The notes beneath the pieces are model-generated. The model saw only the letters and a program-made list of their open reading frames with translations. It did no database searches and was not told the DNA's origin. Made by a program: the position numbers and the translations under genes. 64,000 nucleotides of DNA from an uncultured Muribaculaceae bacterium (GTDB lineage: Bacteria > Bacteroidota > Bacteroidia > Bacteroidales > Muribaculaceae), in assembly GCA_910578035.1 (NCBI GenBank), contig CAJTOB010000008.1, positions 5,612 through 69,611 of the forward strand, written 5' to 3'. Position 1 is the stretch's first letter, and each line of letters opens with the position of its first letter. This document shows positions 32,658 to 41,876 of this stretch, piece after piece.

Positions 32658-35600
32658 TCAATATACAGCAAATTCGTAGATGCGGGTGTCGACACCTCCG
32701 GCCGACTGCTGAGGCTGCACCACCATAAGACGGAGATAGCGGGCATCGACAGGAGCCGTGAGCTTGCGGCTAACGGTGTTTCGCTTGTTGCCGACCATGG
32801 TATCGATGGTTTTCCAGTCTTCGCTCTTGTCGTTGCGGGCCTGGAGGAGGCATGATACTGTGACATACGACGGATTTTCCGAACCGGCATTTGTAAGGGC
32901 CCATTCGCTCATGGTGCGTGTCTCGCCGAGGTCATATTCCACATAGCTTGGAATGCCGGTGATATCGCACCATTTGGTAGTTACGTCGCCGTCGTGGAGG
33001 AAACGGGGGTGTTCGCGGTCGTTGACATGGCCCGACCATGCCACGATGTGCTCGGGCTTGAGAATGCTCTCGCGCACACGGGCCGCAGCGGCAGTTCCGC
33101 GTGTGCTCTTGCCGTCGAACGATGTGCGGAACAGAGTCGAAAGAGCTTCGGGCTTTCTGGCGTCTTCCTTGGCGAGAGTGGCAGAGAAGAGCACCAGGGC
33201 GGGATTGTCGGGAAGGATTATTTCTTTGGCTCCGGCAGGAATATCGATGCCGTATTTGAACATATATGTGAACTCGTAGGGGTGGTCGCCGGCGGCAGAG
33301 TGGCGGTGAGTGCCAGTATATGCCACTTCGTCGGGCTCGAGGTAGCCTTCGGTGTGGTTGGTGTGGCCCCACTGCCCGATAAAGCCTGTATATGAGGGCA
33401 CGCTCAGAGTTGTAACGGCCTTTCCGGCGCGGAATGTACCCTCGGCGCGGACATCTTCAGTAGCGGCGGCGGCGAGCACATAGAGGCGGTTATATTTGCC
33501 TGCGGGGAGGGCTATTGTATCGCCTTTGCAGACTTTGCCGTTTAGCAGAGCGGTGTTTTCGAGTTCGAAAGGCACACCCGAGGCGGTGAGCGACGCAGGC
33601 ACGAGCTCGGCGGCATAGGCATATCCTCCGTGGAAGTCGGCGTCGCCGGCGAAGCGGTTCCAACTGAAGCACTTCTTGTCGTAATCGAGAGGAAGGGCGG
33701 CATATGAGGCAGTGCGTGCGGCTTCGGCAGGGGCGAATTTCACCTTATATGTGCCGATACCGTTGGCTCCGACAGCTACATTGAGCTTATTGCCGCTGAA
33801 CGAAGCCTCGCCGATGGTTTTCTCGGTGCCGTCGGCCTTGGCGGCGGCAATAATCGGACGGGCGAAGGTAACAGAGCCCTTGCCGCCGTTGCCGGAGGCG
33901 TCGTAGACGCGGACAACATACTCGTCGGTACTTTCGGCCTTCTTGAGGGCCTTGATGGCGAGGTCGCTGTTGTCGATAGAGGCAAGCGAGAACGATTTGC
34001 CCAGAGCGCCGGCATGCTTGGTGGCCGAGAAGGCCTTTATGCGCTGGTTGAGAGCGTCGGCACGGCGTCCGGCATCGGCCTTGTCGAGCTTGCCGCTGTG
34101 GCCGTTGAGGCTGTAGGTGAATGTATGACGGCCCCAGTCCTGATGGTCCTGATAGGCATATCCGCGTTTGGTCTTGGGCGTGTGCAGGAGGGTGAGACGG
34201 ATAGTGTTGTTGTCGGGCTTATCCCAGCCGTATTTGCAGTCGTTCATCACGGTGACGCCGTAGTCGCCGCTGCGGTCGGTGAGGTCGGCCCAGCGCTGTG
34301 CATATACCTCGTAGGCATTGATTTTATTGTTACCGCGGTCTACGGTGCCCACACCGAGGTCGTAGCAAGCGGTCTCGTTTGCAACCGAGAGGGGGAATTC
34401 GGCCTTTACGAGGGCGTTTGTCGTGGCCCAGTCAACCTCGTTGTAGAAGTCGATACGGTCAGCAAGGGCGCCTTCGTAGAGGTGTATGTACTGGCGGAAC
34501 TTAGAGTCGCCATGGCCTTTTTCAACGCAGAGAGTGGTGCGCAGCGGACCGTTCTCAACGATGGCAGTCTTCACATTGTCGGCAATCGACACGGGCTCGC
34601 GATCGATGGTTTCCTTGAGGATTTCCCATGCGGGCCATTCGAACGACTCGTTTTCGGTGAAGATAGCCAGACGGATAGCCTTGCCGGGCTTGACGAGTTC
34701 TTTGCCGGCCTTCTTGTCGTAGAGCGATGTGATGTCGCCCTTACCGTCGAGGGTCAGCTTATATACAGAGTTTTCGATAGTGTTTGCGGCCAGAGCCGAT
34801 GGTGCCTTGGCCGAGCCGGAGAAGCGGAGGTCGTAGACGGCATAGCCGTTGGCGGGCACGGTAGCTTCTACAAGCACAATGGCCTTGCCGTCGGTGCAGC
34901 CAAGGAGCTGGGCGGCTGCGGGCTTGCCCCGGTGGTCGTAGGCGGCTACTTTGCCCGGTTTGCCCTTCACGGGCACTTCAAGCTGCACCACATCGGTGGC
35001 TTCGTGGCCGAGAGCGTTGTAGAGCACAACGGGTGTGCCTTTGGTACGTGTGTCGAGCTGAGAGGCGACTGCGCCTGTGCTGTGGGCAATGATATCTGAG
35101 AACTGCTTGAGCGAAAGGAGCTCGTCGTTCCATGAAAATTCGTAGGCACGGGGGATAGAGGTGCCGGTGAGGTCGTCGTGGAACTGATGGAAGATGAATC
35201 GCTGCCACGACTCAGTGAGAGCCGCGCCCGGATAATCGGCAGCCCCGAGCATTTCTGCGGCAACCGACGCACGCTCGGCGGCGTCGCCGAGGAGCTCGTT
35301 CTGGCGATTATAGAGCTTCATTGCGGCCTGCGAGGTGTAGCAGCCGGTGCCGTGCACGTCCATGAGGAGCTCGCCGTCGTAGCGGGGCAGCTCGGGGTGC
35401 GACGAATAAGGCATATAATCCTTGAAAATCTGGTCGGAGGTAGCGCTGACAATCTTCACCGAGCCATTTTTGCCCACAGCGCGGTCAACGGCGTCGACCG
35501 AGGTGATTGTCGGCGAGCCGCCTATGTCGCCGGTGCCGTAGTAGTGGAAGAGGACTCCGAGGCCGTTTTCGGCGGTGCGCTTCTTGAGCATTTCGTTTTC

Positions 35601-36275
35601 GGTAAGGTCCTCGTTCTTCCAGCGGTGACCGTAGCTGTAGCCATGGGTCATCATAATCTCGGAACCGTCGACACCTTTCCATATACCGACGTTGAAGGGA
35701 TATTTCATATCGCCGTGGAAGGGATTGTTGCGCCAGCCGAGTTTCTGCGACGAGAAACCGATGAGGCCGCAGTGCGAGGCTACGGTCGGAAGGGTCCAGC
35801 CGAAACCGAAGCAGTCGGGCAGGAAGATGTCGGTGCTTTCGACACCGAACTCGCGGCGATAGTACTCCTGGCCGAGCATTACATTGCGTATTGCCGACTC
35901 GATAGAGGGCACGATTGCGTCGGTAGCATCCCAGCTTGCGCCGCAGATGTGCCAACGTCCGTCGGCTATATACTTCTTCATCAGCTCGTATTCGCGGGGG
36001 AAGTATTCCTTCATCCAGGCGTATTTGACGCCTCCCTCGAAGTTGAACACATAATTGGGATATTTATCGAGAAGTTTGAGGTTCATGTCGATGGTGTTCC
36101 AGACATATTCCTTGATAGTGGTCTGGATATCCCAGTTCCACTGTGTGTCGAGGTGTGCGTCGGACACCAGATAGGCGGTAGGCTGTTTGGCCTCGGTCGG
36201 CTCGGCGGCAATGGCGCCGGCCGCTCCGGCGAGCAGCGAGAGTGCGGCAAGGCAGGTCTTCGGAGCTATTTTCAT
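32658..36275 (-). CDS. GH38 alpha-mannosidase with C-terminal discoidin-like domain
   Basis: A 1205-residue exported zinc enzyme. The ATG at 36275 starts a signal peptide (MKIAPKTCLAALSLLAGAAGAIAAE); an upstream in-frame start is less likely. The zinc-binding DAHLDTQWNWD gives H41 and D43, and LPDCFGFGW gives the nucleophile D154, both in the family 38 order. The mid-domain helices (HQFHDDLTGTSIPRAYEFSWNDEL) and beta-sandwich domains follow. The last ~150 residues (FLHDGDVTTKWCDITGIPSYVEYDLGETRT) resemble an F5/8 type C carbohydrate-binding module. Family 38 covers alpha-1,2, -1,3 and -1,6 mannosidases; exact linkage is unknown. It follows the esterase gene in a tight operon, together with GH92, so removal of mannose side chains or N-glycan mannose is the inferred role. 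Confidence 0.93.
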   Translation of the reverse strand: MKIAPKTCLAALSLLAGAAGAIAAEPTEAKQPTAYLVSDAHLDTQWNWDIQTTIKEYVWNTIDMNLKLLDKYPNYVFNFEGGVKYAWMKEYFPREYELMKKYIADGRWHICGASWDATDAIVPSIESAIRNVMLGQEYYRREFGVESTDIFLPDCFGFGWTLPTVASHCGLIGFSSQKLGWRNNPFHGDMKYPFNVGIWKGVDGSEIMMTHGYSYGHRWKNEDLTENEMLKKRTAENGLGVLFHYYGTGDIGGSPTITSVDAVDRAVGKNGSVKIVSATSDQIFKDYMPYSSHPELPRYDGELLMDVHGTGCYTSQAAMKLYNRQNELLGDAAERASVAAEMLGAADYPGAALTESWQRFIFHQFHDDLTGTSIPRAYEFSWNDELLSLKQFSDIIAHSTGAVASQLDTRTKGTPVVLYNALGHEATDVVQLEVPVKGKPGKVAAYDHRGKPAAAQLLGCTDGKAIVLVEATVPANGYAVYDLRFSGSAKAPSALAANTIENSVYKLTLDGKGDITSLYDKKAGKELVKPGKAIRLAIFTENESFEWPAWEILKETIDREPVSIADNVKTAIVENGPLRTTLCVEKGHGDSKFRQYIHLYEGALADRIDFYNEVDWATTNALVKAEFPLSVANETACYDLGVGTVDRGNNKINAYEVYAQRWADLTDRSGDYGVTVMNDCKYGWDKPDNNTIRLTLLHTPKTKRGYAYQDHQDWGRHTFTYSLNGHSGKLDKADAGRRADALNQRIKAFSATKHAGALGKSFSLASIDNSDLAIKALKKAESTDEYVVRVYDASGNGGKGSVTFARPIIAAAKADGTEKTIGEASFSGNKLNVAVGANGIGTYKVKFAPAEAARTASYAALPLDYDKKCFSWNRFAGDADFHGGYAYAAELVPASLTASGVPFELENTALLNGKVCKGDTIALPAGKYNRLYVLAAAATEDVRAEGTFRAGKAVTTLSVPSYTGFIGQWGHTNHTEGYLEPDEVAYTGTHRHSAAGDHPYEFTYMFKYGIDIPAGAKEIILPDNPALVLFSATLAKEDARKPEALSTLFRTSFDGKSTRGTAAAARVRESILKPEHIVAWSGHVNDREHPRFLHDGDVTTKWCDITGIPSYVEYDLGETRTMSEWALTNAGSENPSYVTVSCLLQARNDKSEDWKTIDTMVGNKRNTVSRKLTAPVDARYLRLMVVQPQQSAGGVDTRIYEFAVY

Positions 36276-36288
36276 GATTGATTCAGTT

Positions 36289-37116
36289 TTATTTGCGGTT
36301 TTTTTCTCGGTTTTTAAGATATTCAAGCATAATGAGGAAGCCGGGGTGGCACATAGTGCCGTGGTCGAAACCGTCGACTTCGAGAATTTCGGCGTCGGGG
36401 TGTCCGCAGAGCTTCATCATGCGCCATAGATAGGCGTTTTCCTCATAGCGGCCGAAGAGCTCGCGCTCGCGCTGGCCGCATACAAGCAGGGTGGGAATAC
36501 AGTCGTCACGAACGAAATAGAGCGGCGCATTCTCGTCGATAAGCGGATTGAGGTCGCCCATGCCGCGGTCGCGGCGGTTCTGGAAGTGCGTGATAGCCTG
36601 TCCGCTCAGCGGAATCATGGCGGCGAACGCCTTGTCGGGGTCCACGCCATATTTGCCGAGGCGAGCCTTGTCGAAGCCTATCATCATCACAAGATATCCG
36701 CCGGCAGAGTGGCCTGTGAGATAGATTTTATCGGGCGAGCCGCCGTATTTTGCCACGTTTTTGACAGCCCAGGCAGCGGCGGCAGCGGCATCGTCGACAC
36801 AGTCGGCGGTGGTGACAGAGGGGTCAACCTTGTTTCCGCAAAGACGGTAATTCACGGCCACAACACCTATGCCCTGATTCTGCAGTTCGCCGGGAATGAA
36901 GGTATTGCCGCCGGTGAGGCCTCCGCCATGATACCATATCACAACGGGAAAGTCCTTTACATCGGTAGGATAGTAGAAATCGAGCTTACATCTCTCTTTC
37001 TGATATTTGTCGGTGGCATCGGGGCGATAGCTGATGCCGGTTTCGGTCTTGTAGTTCTGGGCCGATGCGGCCAGCGTGCAGACTATTAGAGCAAGCGCAA
37101 GAAAGATTTTTTTCAT
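36289..37116 (-). CDS. alpha/beta-hydrolase, BD-FAE/carbohydrate esterase type
   Basis: A 275-residue exported serine hydrolase. Signal peptide (MKKIFLALALIVCTLAASAQ), oxyanion motif HGGG (63-66), nucleophile elbow GHSAGG with S137, and a C-terminal VDGFDHGTM supplying the catalytic histidine. The HGGG form is that of acetyl-esterase/feruloyl-esterase-like enzymes of gut Bacteroidetes. It lies 17 bases after GH92 and 13 bases before GH38 in the minus operon, so it probably removes acyl groups from the same glycan. The second esterase in the unit is SGNH type. Ester type cannot be read from sequence. Confidence 0.85.
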   Translation of the reverse strand: MKKIFLALALIVCTLAASAQNYKTETGISYRPDATDKYQKERCKLDFYYPTDVKDFPVVIWYHGGGLTGGNTFIPGELQNQGIGVVAVNYRLCGNKVDPSVTTADCVDDAAAAAAWAVKNVAKYGGSPDKIYLTGHSAGGYLVMMIGFDKARLGKYGVDPDKAFAAMIPLSGQAITHFQNRRDRGMGDLNPLIDENAPLYFVRDDCIPTLLVCGQRERELFGRYEENAYLWRMMKLCGHPDAEILEVDGFDHGTMCHPGFLIMLEYLKNREKNRK

Positions 37117-37133
37117 TGGTTTATCATGGTTTA

Positions 37134-39413
37134 TTATTCGTTCGAAAGAGAATAGGGGGCGTCAGAAGGGCGAGTGCCGCGCTTATAGTTAGGTTTGGCG
37201 CTCATCTTATAGTCGAGGCGGGCTCCACGGGTTAGGTCGGAATGACGGAGATAGTTCTTGCCGTATTCCTTGCCGTTGAGTTTCAGAACGTCTACATAGC
37301 GGTTCTCGTCGCTGTTTTCGGGTGCGGAAATCTCTATCTTCTTACCATTGGGCAGATTGATGCGTGCTTTGGTGAAAAGCGGCGCGCCGAGTACATACTC
37401 GTCGGTTCCGGGGCAGACGGTGTAGAATCCGAGCGCCGACATGATATACCATGCCGAGGTCTGGCCGTTGTCCTCGTCGCCGCAGTAGCCGTCGGGGGTC
37501 GGACGGTAGAGGCGGTTCATCACCTCGCGGAGGTGATACTGTGCCTTCCAGGGCTCGCCGCCGTAGTTATAGAGATATATCATGTGCTGGATAGGCTGGT
37601 TGCCATGAGCATACTGGCCCATGTCTACTATCTGCATTTCGCGCATTTCGTGAATGAGCTGCTTGCGGGTGTCTACGTCCTTGCCGAATGTTGGCTCGGT
37701 GGTAAATACGGAGTCGAGCATGGCTGTAAACTCTTTTTTGCCGCCCATGAGGTCGATAAGGCCCTGCACGTCGTGGAACACCGACCATGTGTAGTGCCAG
37801 CTGTTGCCCTCGGTAAAGGGCCCCCACCATACCACGGGGTCGAAGTCTTCGGGGAAATTGCCCTTGCTGTCGCGTCCGCTCATGAGCTTGAAGGGAGCAT
37901 AGTAGAGGTTGCGGTAGTTCTGCGAGCGCTTCTTATATACGTCTGTCTCGGCTTTGGGGCGGCCAAGCTTGCGGCCCATCTGGTAGATACACCAGTCGTC
38001 GTAGGCATACTCGAGGGTGCGGGCGGCACTCTGCCCGGCCACATCGGAGGGCACGTAACCCATAGTGTTATACTCCTCGAATGCCACGCGGCCCGAGGCG
38101 GGCACTGTCGGGTGCAGGGCGTTGGCTCCGTGCAGCAGACCCTCGTACATAGCCTCGGCATCGGCGGGAGTGACACCCTTTACGAAAGCGTCGGCGACGA
38201 CGGAGGCCGAGTTGTTGCCAATCATGCAGTCGCGGTGTCCAGGGCTCGACCATTCGGGGTAGAATCCGCTCTCTTTGTAGTGGTTATAGAAGCCCTCCTG
38301 CATCTGGGCGCTGATTTCGGGATATATGAGGTTTAGCATGGGCAGCTCGCCGCGGAATGAATCCCACAGGCCGGTGTCGGTGAATAGACGACCGGGGCAC
38401 ACCTCGCCGGTGTGGGGGCTGTAGTGCACTATGCGGCCATCGGCATCGATTTCGTGGAACATGCGGGGGAAGAGCGTGCTGCGGTATAGGCACGAATAGA
38501 ATGTGCGCAGACGGTCTGTATCGTCCGATTCGACCTCAATACGACCCAAAACTTCGTTCCAGCGGTCGCGGCCCTGCTTCACGAGAGTGTCGAAGTCCTT
38601 GCCGTCGAGCTCGCGGAGATTGAGTTCGGCCTGCTCGGGGCTGATAAACGACGATGCCACGCGGGCATGCACCTTCTCGCCCTTGCGTGTGGCGAAGCCT
38701 ATGATGGCGCCGGCATGGTCGGCCTTGCATTCGGTTGAAGCGGGGTCGATATTGCCGTCTGTCACAGCTGCGGTGTAGGTGAAAGGCTTGTCAAACTCTA
38801 CCACGAAGTAGTTTTTGAAGTTTTCGGGCACGCCGCCGCTATTGCGGGTGGTATAGCCGACGATTTTCTTCTCGGCGGGGAGCACCTTTATATAAGAGCC
38901 TCTGTCGTAGGCGTCGACAACAACAAATGAGCTGTCGTTAGCAGGGAATGTAAAGCGGAACATGGCCGCGCGCTCCGTGGGGGTGATTTCGGTGGTGACA
39001 CGGTGGTCGGCAAGGAACACGCTGTAGTAGTAGGGCTTGGCGACCTCTGCCTTATGCGTGAAGAAGCTCGAGCGCTTGTCCTGGTCGAAGACAGGGTGGT
39101 CTGTGCCGGGCATGATGGCGAACTGGCCATAGTCGTTCATCCACGGGCTCGGCTGGTGAGTCTGCTTGAAGCCCTTGATACGGGGCTCGGTATAGACATA
39201 AGTCCAGCCGTCGCCCATGCGGCCTGTCTGTGGAGTCCAGAAATTCATACCCCAGGGCATGGCGATTGCCGGATATGTGTTGCCGTTGGAGACCTCGAAA
39301 TCGGATATCGTGCCGACAAGAGGATTCACATAGTCAACAGGCGATATCTCGGCAAGAGCCGAAAATGAGAGCGCCGCAGCGGCAAGAGAGGATAATATAT
39401 TCTTTTTGCTCAT
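37134..39413 (-). CDS. GH92 alpha-1,2-type mannosidase, canonical active site
   Basis: A 759-residue exported calcium-dependent exo-mannosidase of family 92. A signal peptide (MSKKNILSSLAAAALSFSALA) is followed by the N-terminal beta domain starting with VDYVNPLVGT and the helical catalytic domain. GLWDSFRGELPMLNL is a family landmark, and GDEDNGQTSAW carries the expected acid E647. Length is family-normal. Two ATGs 6 bases apart (39419 and 39413) both suit; the second starts the signal peptide. It overlaps no gene; the GH31 stop lies 7 bases before. Preferred linkage (alpha-1,2, 1,3, 1,4 or 1,6) varies in GH92. It is the second gene of the GH31-GH92-esterase-GH38-SGNH operon. Probably periplasmic. 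Confidence 0.95.
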   Translation of the reverse strand: MSKKNILSSLAAAALSFSALAEISPVDYVNPLVGTISDFEVSNGNTYPAIAMPWGMNFWTPQTGRMGDGWTYVYTEPRIKGFKQTHQPSPWMNDYGQFAIMPGTDHPVFDQDKRSSFFTHKAEVAKPYYYSVFLADHRVTTEITPTERAAMFRFTFPANDSSFVVVDAYDRGSYIKVLPAEKKIVGYTTRNSGGVPENFKNYFVVEFDKPFTYTAAVTDGNIDPASTECKADHAGAIIGFATRKGEKVHARVASSFISPEQAELNLRELDGKDFDTLVKQGRDRWNEVLGRIEVESDDTDRLRTFYSCLYRSTLFPRMFHEIDADGRIVHYSPHTGEVCPGRLFTDTGLWDSFRGELPMLNLIYPEISAQMQEGFYNHYKESGFYPEWSSPGHRDCMIGNNSASVVADAFVKGVTPADAEAMYEGLLHGANALHPTVPASGRVAFEEYNTMGYVPSDVAGQSAARTLEYAYDDWCIYQMGRKLGRPKAETDVYKKRSQNYRNLYYAPFKLMSGRDSKGNFPEDFDPVVWWGPFTEGNSWHYTWSVFHDVQGLIDLMGGKKEFTAMLDSVFTTEPTFGKDVDTRKQLIHEMREMQIVDMGQYAHGNQPIQHMIYLYNYGGEPWKAQYHLREVMNRLYRPTPDGYCGDEDNGQTSAWYIMSALGFYTVCPGTDEYVLGAPLFTKARINLPNGKKIEISAPENSDENRYVDVLKLNGKEYGKNYLRHSDLTRGARLDYKMSAKPNYKRGTRPSDAPYSLSNE

Positions 39414-39420
39414 AATCATA

Positions 39421-41583
39421 TTATATTTTCACGGTCACGCCGTCGGCAATAGTGCCTTTGGCCTTGTATGTCTTGCCTTTGTGTACAAGCACAACGTCGA
39501 CATTCTTGATTTCGCCGGCGACGTCGCGCTTGCCTTCTGTTCCGGCGAGAGTCACGTTCACTTTCTTGCCAGAGCGCTCGGCCTTGAATGTCATGAGGCT
39601 GTAGTCGCCGTCGCGGAACGCCCAGCCGTTGCCGGCATCCCAGTAGAGGCGGCCTTCTGCCTTGCCGTTCTCGTCGAGACACACATAGAGCGCCAGGGGC
39701 TCAAGAGTCGCCTCCTCGGTGTGCTGTATCACCTTTCCGGCGGGGATAATGCTGCCGCCCTTGAGACGGAGCGATGCCTGGTGCTTCTCCTTGAGGTCGC
39801 CGGGCACGAGGCTTATTTCCTCCCATATGCCCTTGGGAAGGGCGGGGTTCTCGGCGAAAGTGGGTACTACCAGCAGATTCTCGCCCATGAGGAAGGCCTG
39901 GTCTTCGGCGCGGAGAGCGGCGTCGGTATTGTCGGCGAAGAAAAGGGGCTGCATCACGGGCAGGCCGGTATTGTGGGCATCGTAGAAGCATGTGTAGAGA
40001 TAGGGAAGGAGACGGTAGCGGCGTTCGAGGGCCATGCGCGAGGCTTTTTCAACCTCGGGGCCGAACGCCCAGGGCTCCTTGTCGTTGGTGCCGGCGCAGG
40101 CATGGCCGCGGGCAAAGGGCAGGAAGACACCGAAGCCAATCCAGTCGGCGAAGAGTTCGGGGTCGGTGTTGCCGAGGAAGCCGCCGATGTCAGGACCGCT
40201 GTAGGGCTGGCCAGAGAGACCGAGGGTAATCGACATCGGCACCGACCACTTCATGTGGAGGGGTTCGGCGTAGTTGTCGCCGGTCCATGTGGCGGCATAG
40301 CGCTGTCCGCCGAGGATATTGGAGCGTGTGAGCACGAAGGGTCGCTTGTCGGGATATACGTCGAGGAAGCCGTCGCGGGTGCCTTCGACCATGAAGCGGC
40401 CGTAGGCATTGTGGTAGAGCAGATGCGAGCCTGCGGGCAGGCCGCCGCCTCCGCGGTGGAGGTTGGTGACGGGCATTGTGCCGGTGCGCTCGGCCTCGGG
40501 GAGGTCGTTGTCGAAGACGGCGGGCTCGTTCACGTCGTTCCACACGCCGTCGATACCCGTTGCGAGGAAGTCTTTATACAGTCCGGCCCACCAGCGGCGC
40601 ACATCGGGCGAAGTGAAGTCGGGGAAAGCGGCATATCCGGGCCATACCTTGCCCTGATATTTGGTGCCGTCGGCACGGCGCACCCATACATCGTTTTCGG
40701 TGCCCGATTTATACACAAAGTACTCCGGGTCGGCCTTGGGAGCGGGGTCTATCATGTACACAGCCTTGAAGTTGGCGTCGTGGAGGTCGTCGTTAAGCTT
40801 TTTGGGGTCTGGGAACTTCACGGGGTCGAACGTGAAGATACGGAAGCCGTCCATATAGTCGATGTCCATCCATATGACATCGCAGGGAATACTGCGCTTG
40901 CGGAAATTGGAGGCAATGTCGCGCACCTTGGCCTCGGTGTCGTAGGAGAAGCGGCACTGGTGATAGCCGAGCGACCACAGCGGCGGCATTTCCATGGTAC
41001 CGGTGAGTTCGGCAAGGCCTTTCACCACATCCTGAGGGGTAGCCCGGTCTATGACGAATGCCCGGAACGGCGCACCCTCGGTGCGGAAGCGGATTTCACT
41101 GTCGTCGGTGGCGAGATAAGCCTTCCAGGAGCTATCGAAGAGAATGCCGAAGGCCGTGCCGTCGGGGCGCACGCCCATCACCCAGGGGTGACTCTGATAC
41201 AGGTGGGTACCGTTGTCGACGACACGATATGCGCCGTTGTCGACATTCCAGAGCTGAATCTCCATGCCGTTGCGAAGCAGCGGACCTGTGACCTCGCCGC
41301 CTCCGTAGAGGCTCGTTCCGGCGGGCACGCGCAGCACGGCGCCGGCCTTTCCGTCGGTAAGCGTAAATTCAGGCACAAGATTCCACGATGCAGGAAGAGC
41401 GCCGGTATACACTGGCTCTTTCTCCAGCATCAGAGACGGAGTTTTCGAGGGATCATAACCCTGAGGTACAAAAAGAGCTATACCGTCGCCGACAAGCGCA
41501 GTCGAGGCTACCGGAACATCGGCAGCAGACGCACCGACAGCACCCGAAAGAGCGGCAGCAAGTAAGATTTTGTCGAGTTGCAT
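39421..41583 (-). CDS. GH31 family alpha-glycosidase
   Basis: A 720-residue exported retaining alpha-glycosidase. Signal peptide (MQLDKILLAAALSGAVGASA), N-terminal beta-sandwich with SLYGGGEVTGPLLRNG, then the catalytic barrel. GVWNDVNEP supplies the nucleophile D350, and the acid/base aspartate is about D437 in WTGDN. DVIWMDIDYMDG is a typical GH31 segment. The family includes alpha-glucosidases, xylosidases, galactosidases and others; with no discriminating residue I can use, the sugar is open (alpha-glucose the default). It heads the minus operon, so its start at 41583 depends on the promoter box at 41620. Confidence 0.92.
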   Translation of the reverse strand: MQLDKILLAAALSGAVGASAADVPVASTALVGDGIALFVPQGYDPSKTPSLMLEKEPVYTGALPASWNLVPEFTLTDGKAGAVLRVPAGTSLYGGGEVTGPLLRNGMEIQLWNVDNGAYRVVDNGTHLYQSHPWVMGVRPDGTAFGILFDSSWKAYLATDDSEIRFRTEGAPFRAFVIDRATPQDVVKGLAELTGTMEMPPLWSLGYHQCRFSYDTEAKVRDIASNFRKRSIPCDVIWMDIDYMDGFRIFTFDPVKFPDPKKLNDDLHDANFKAVYMIDPAPKADPEYFVYKSGTENDVWVRRADGTKYQGKVWPGYAAFPDFTSPDVRRWWAGLYKDFLATGIDGVWNDVNEPAVFDNDLPEAERTGTMPVTNLHRGGGGLPAGSHLLYHNAYGRFMVEGTRDGFLDVYPDKRPFVLTRSNILGGQRYAATWTGDNYAEPLHMKWSVPMSITLGLSGQPYSGPDIGGFLGNTDPELFADWIGFGVFLPFARGHACAGTNDKEPWAFGPEVEKASRMALERRYRLLPYLYTCFYDAHNTGLPVMQPLFFADNTDAALRAEDQAFLMGENLLVVPTFAENPALPKGIWEEISLVPGDLKEKHQASLRLKGGSIIPAGKVIQHTEEATLEPLALYVCLDENGKAEGRLYWDAGNGWAFRDGDYSLMTFKAERSGKKVNVTLAGTEGKRDVAGEIKNVDVVLVHKGKTYKAKGTIADGVTVKI

Positions 41584-41876
41584 ATCTGTGATATGATTAG
41601 TTTAAGGTTTATTCTGTCACAAAGATACCCATAATCGAGCTCTTAAAAGTATATATGCGCGCACAATAGCGATACTTTGCAGACAAGAAAACCTGAAGAC
41701 ACAAAAACATACAATACTGGCGCGATTGCGCACAATCGACAAGCACCGCCACTGGCCGTCCGATGGTGGACAAATCAGCACCACGGTGGATTTTCACACT
41801 TTTGGCAACTTACTGCACATATATTAAAAAACGAATAAGTAACTTCGCGACAGAAACCAGAACCAATCATCGCTCC
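41584..41876. promoter_or_regulatory. divergent promoter region between GH31 and GH3 genes
   Basis: A 293-base space. Minus-strand TATCTTTG at 41620-41627 is a good -7 box for the GH31 operon. Plus-strand TAACTTCG at 41840-41847 is a near match 30 bases before the GH3 ATG; the same TAACTTCG word lies upstream of the second susC. GCGCACAATnG occurs twice (41659-41669 and 41728-41738), the second inside the palindrome GATTG-CGCA-CAATC. TGGCGCGATTG (41718-41728) is shared with the GH2/GH78 divergent promoter. These are candidate operator sites. Confidence 0.55.
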
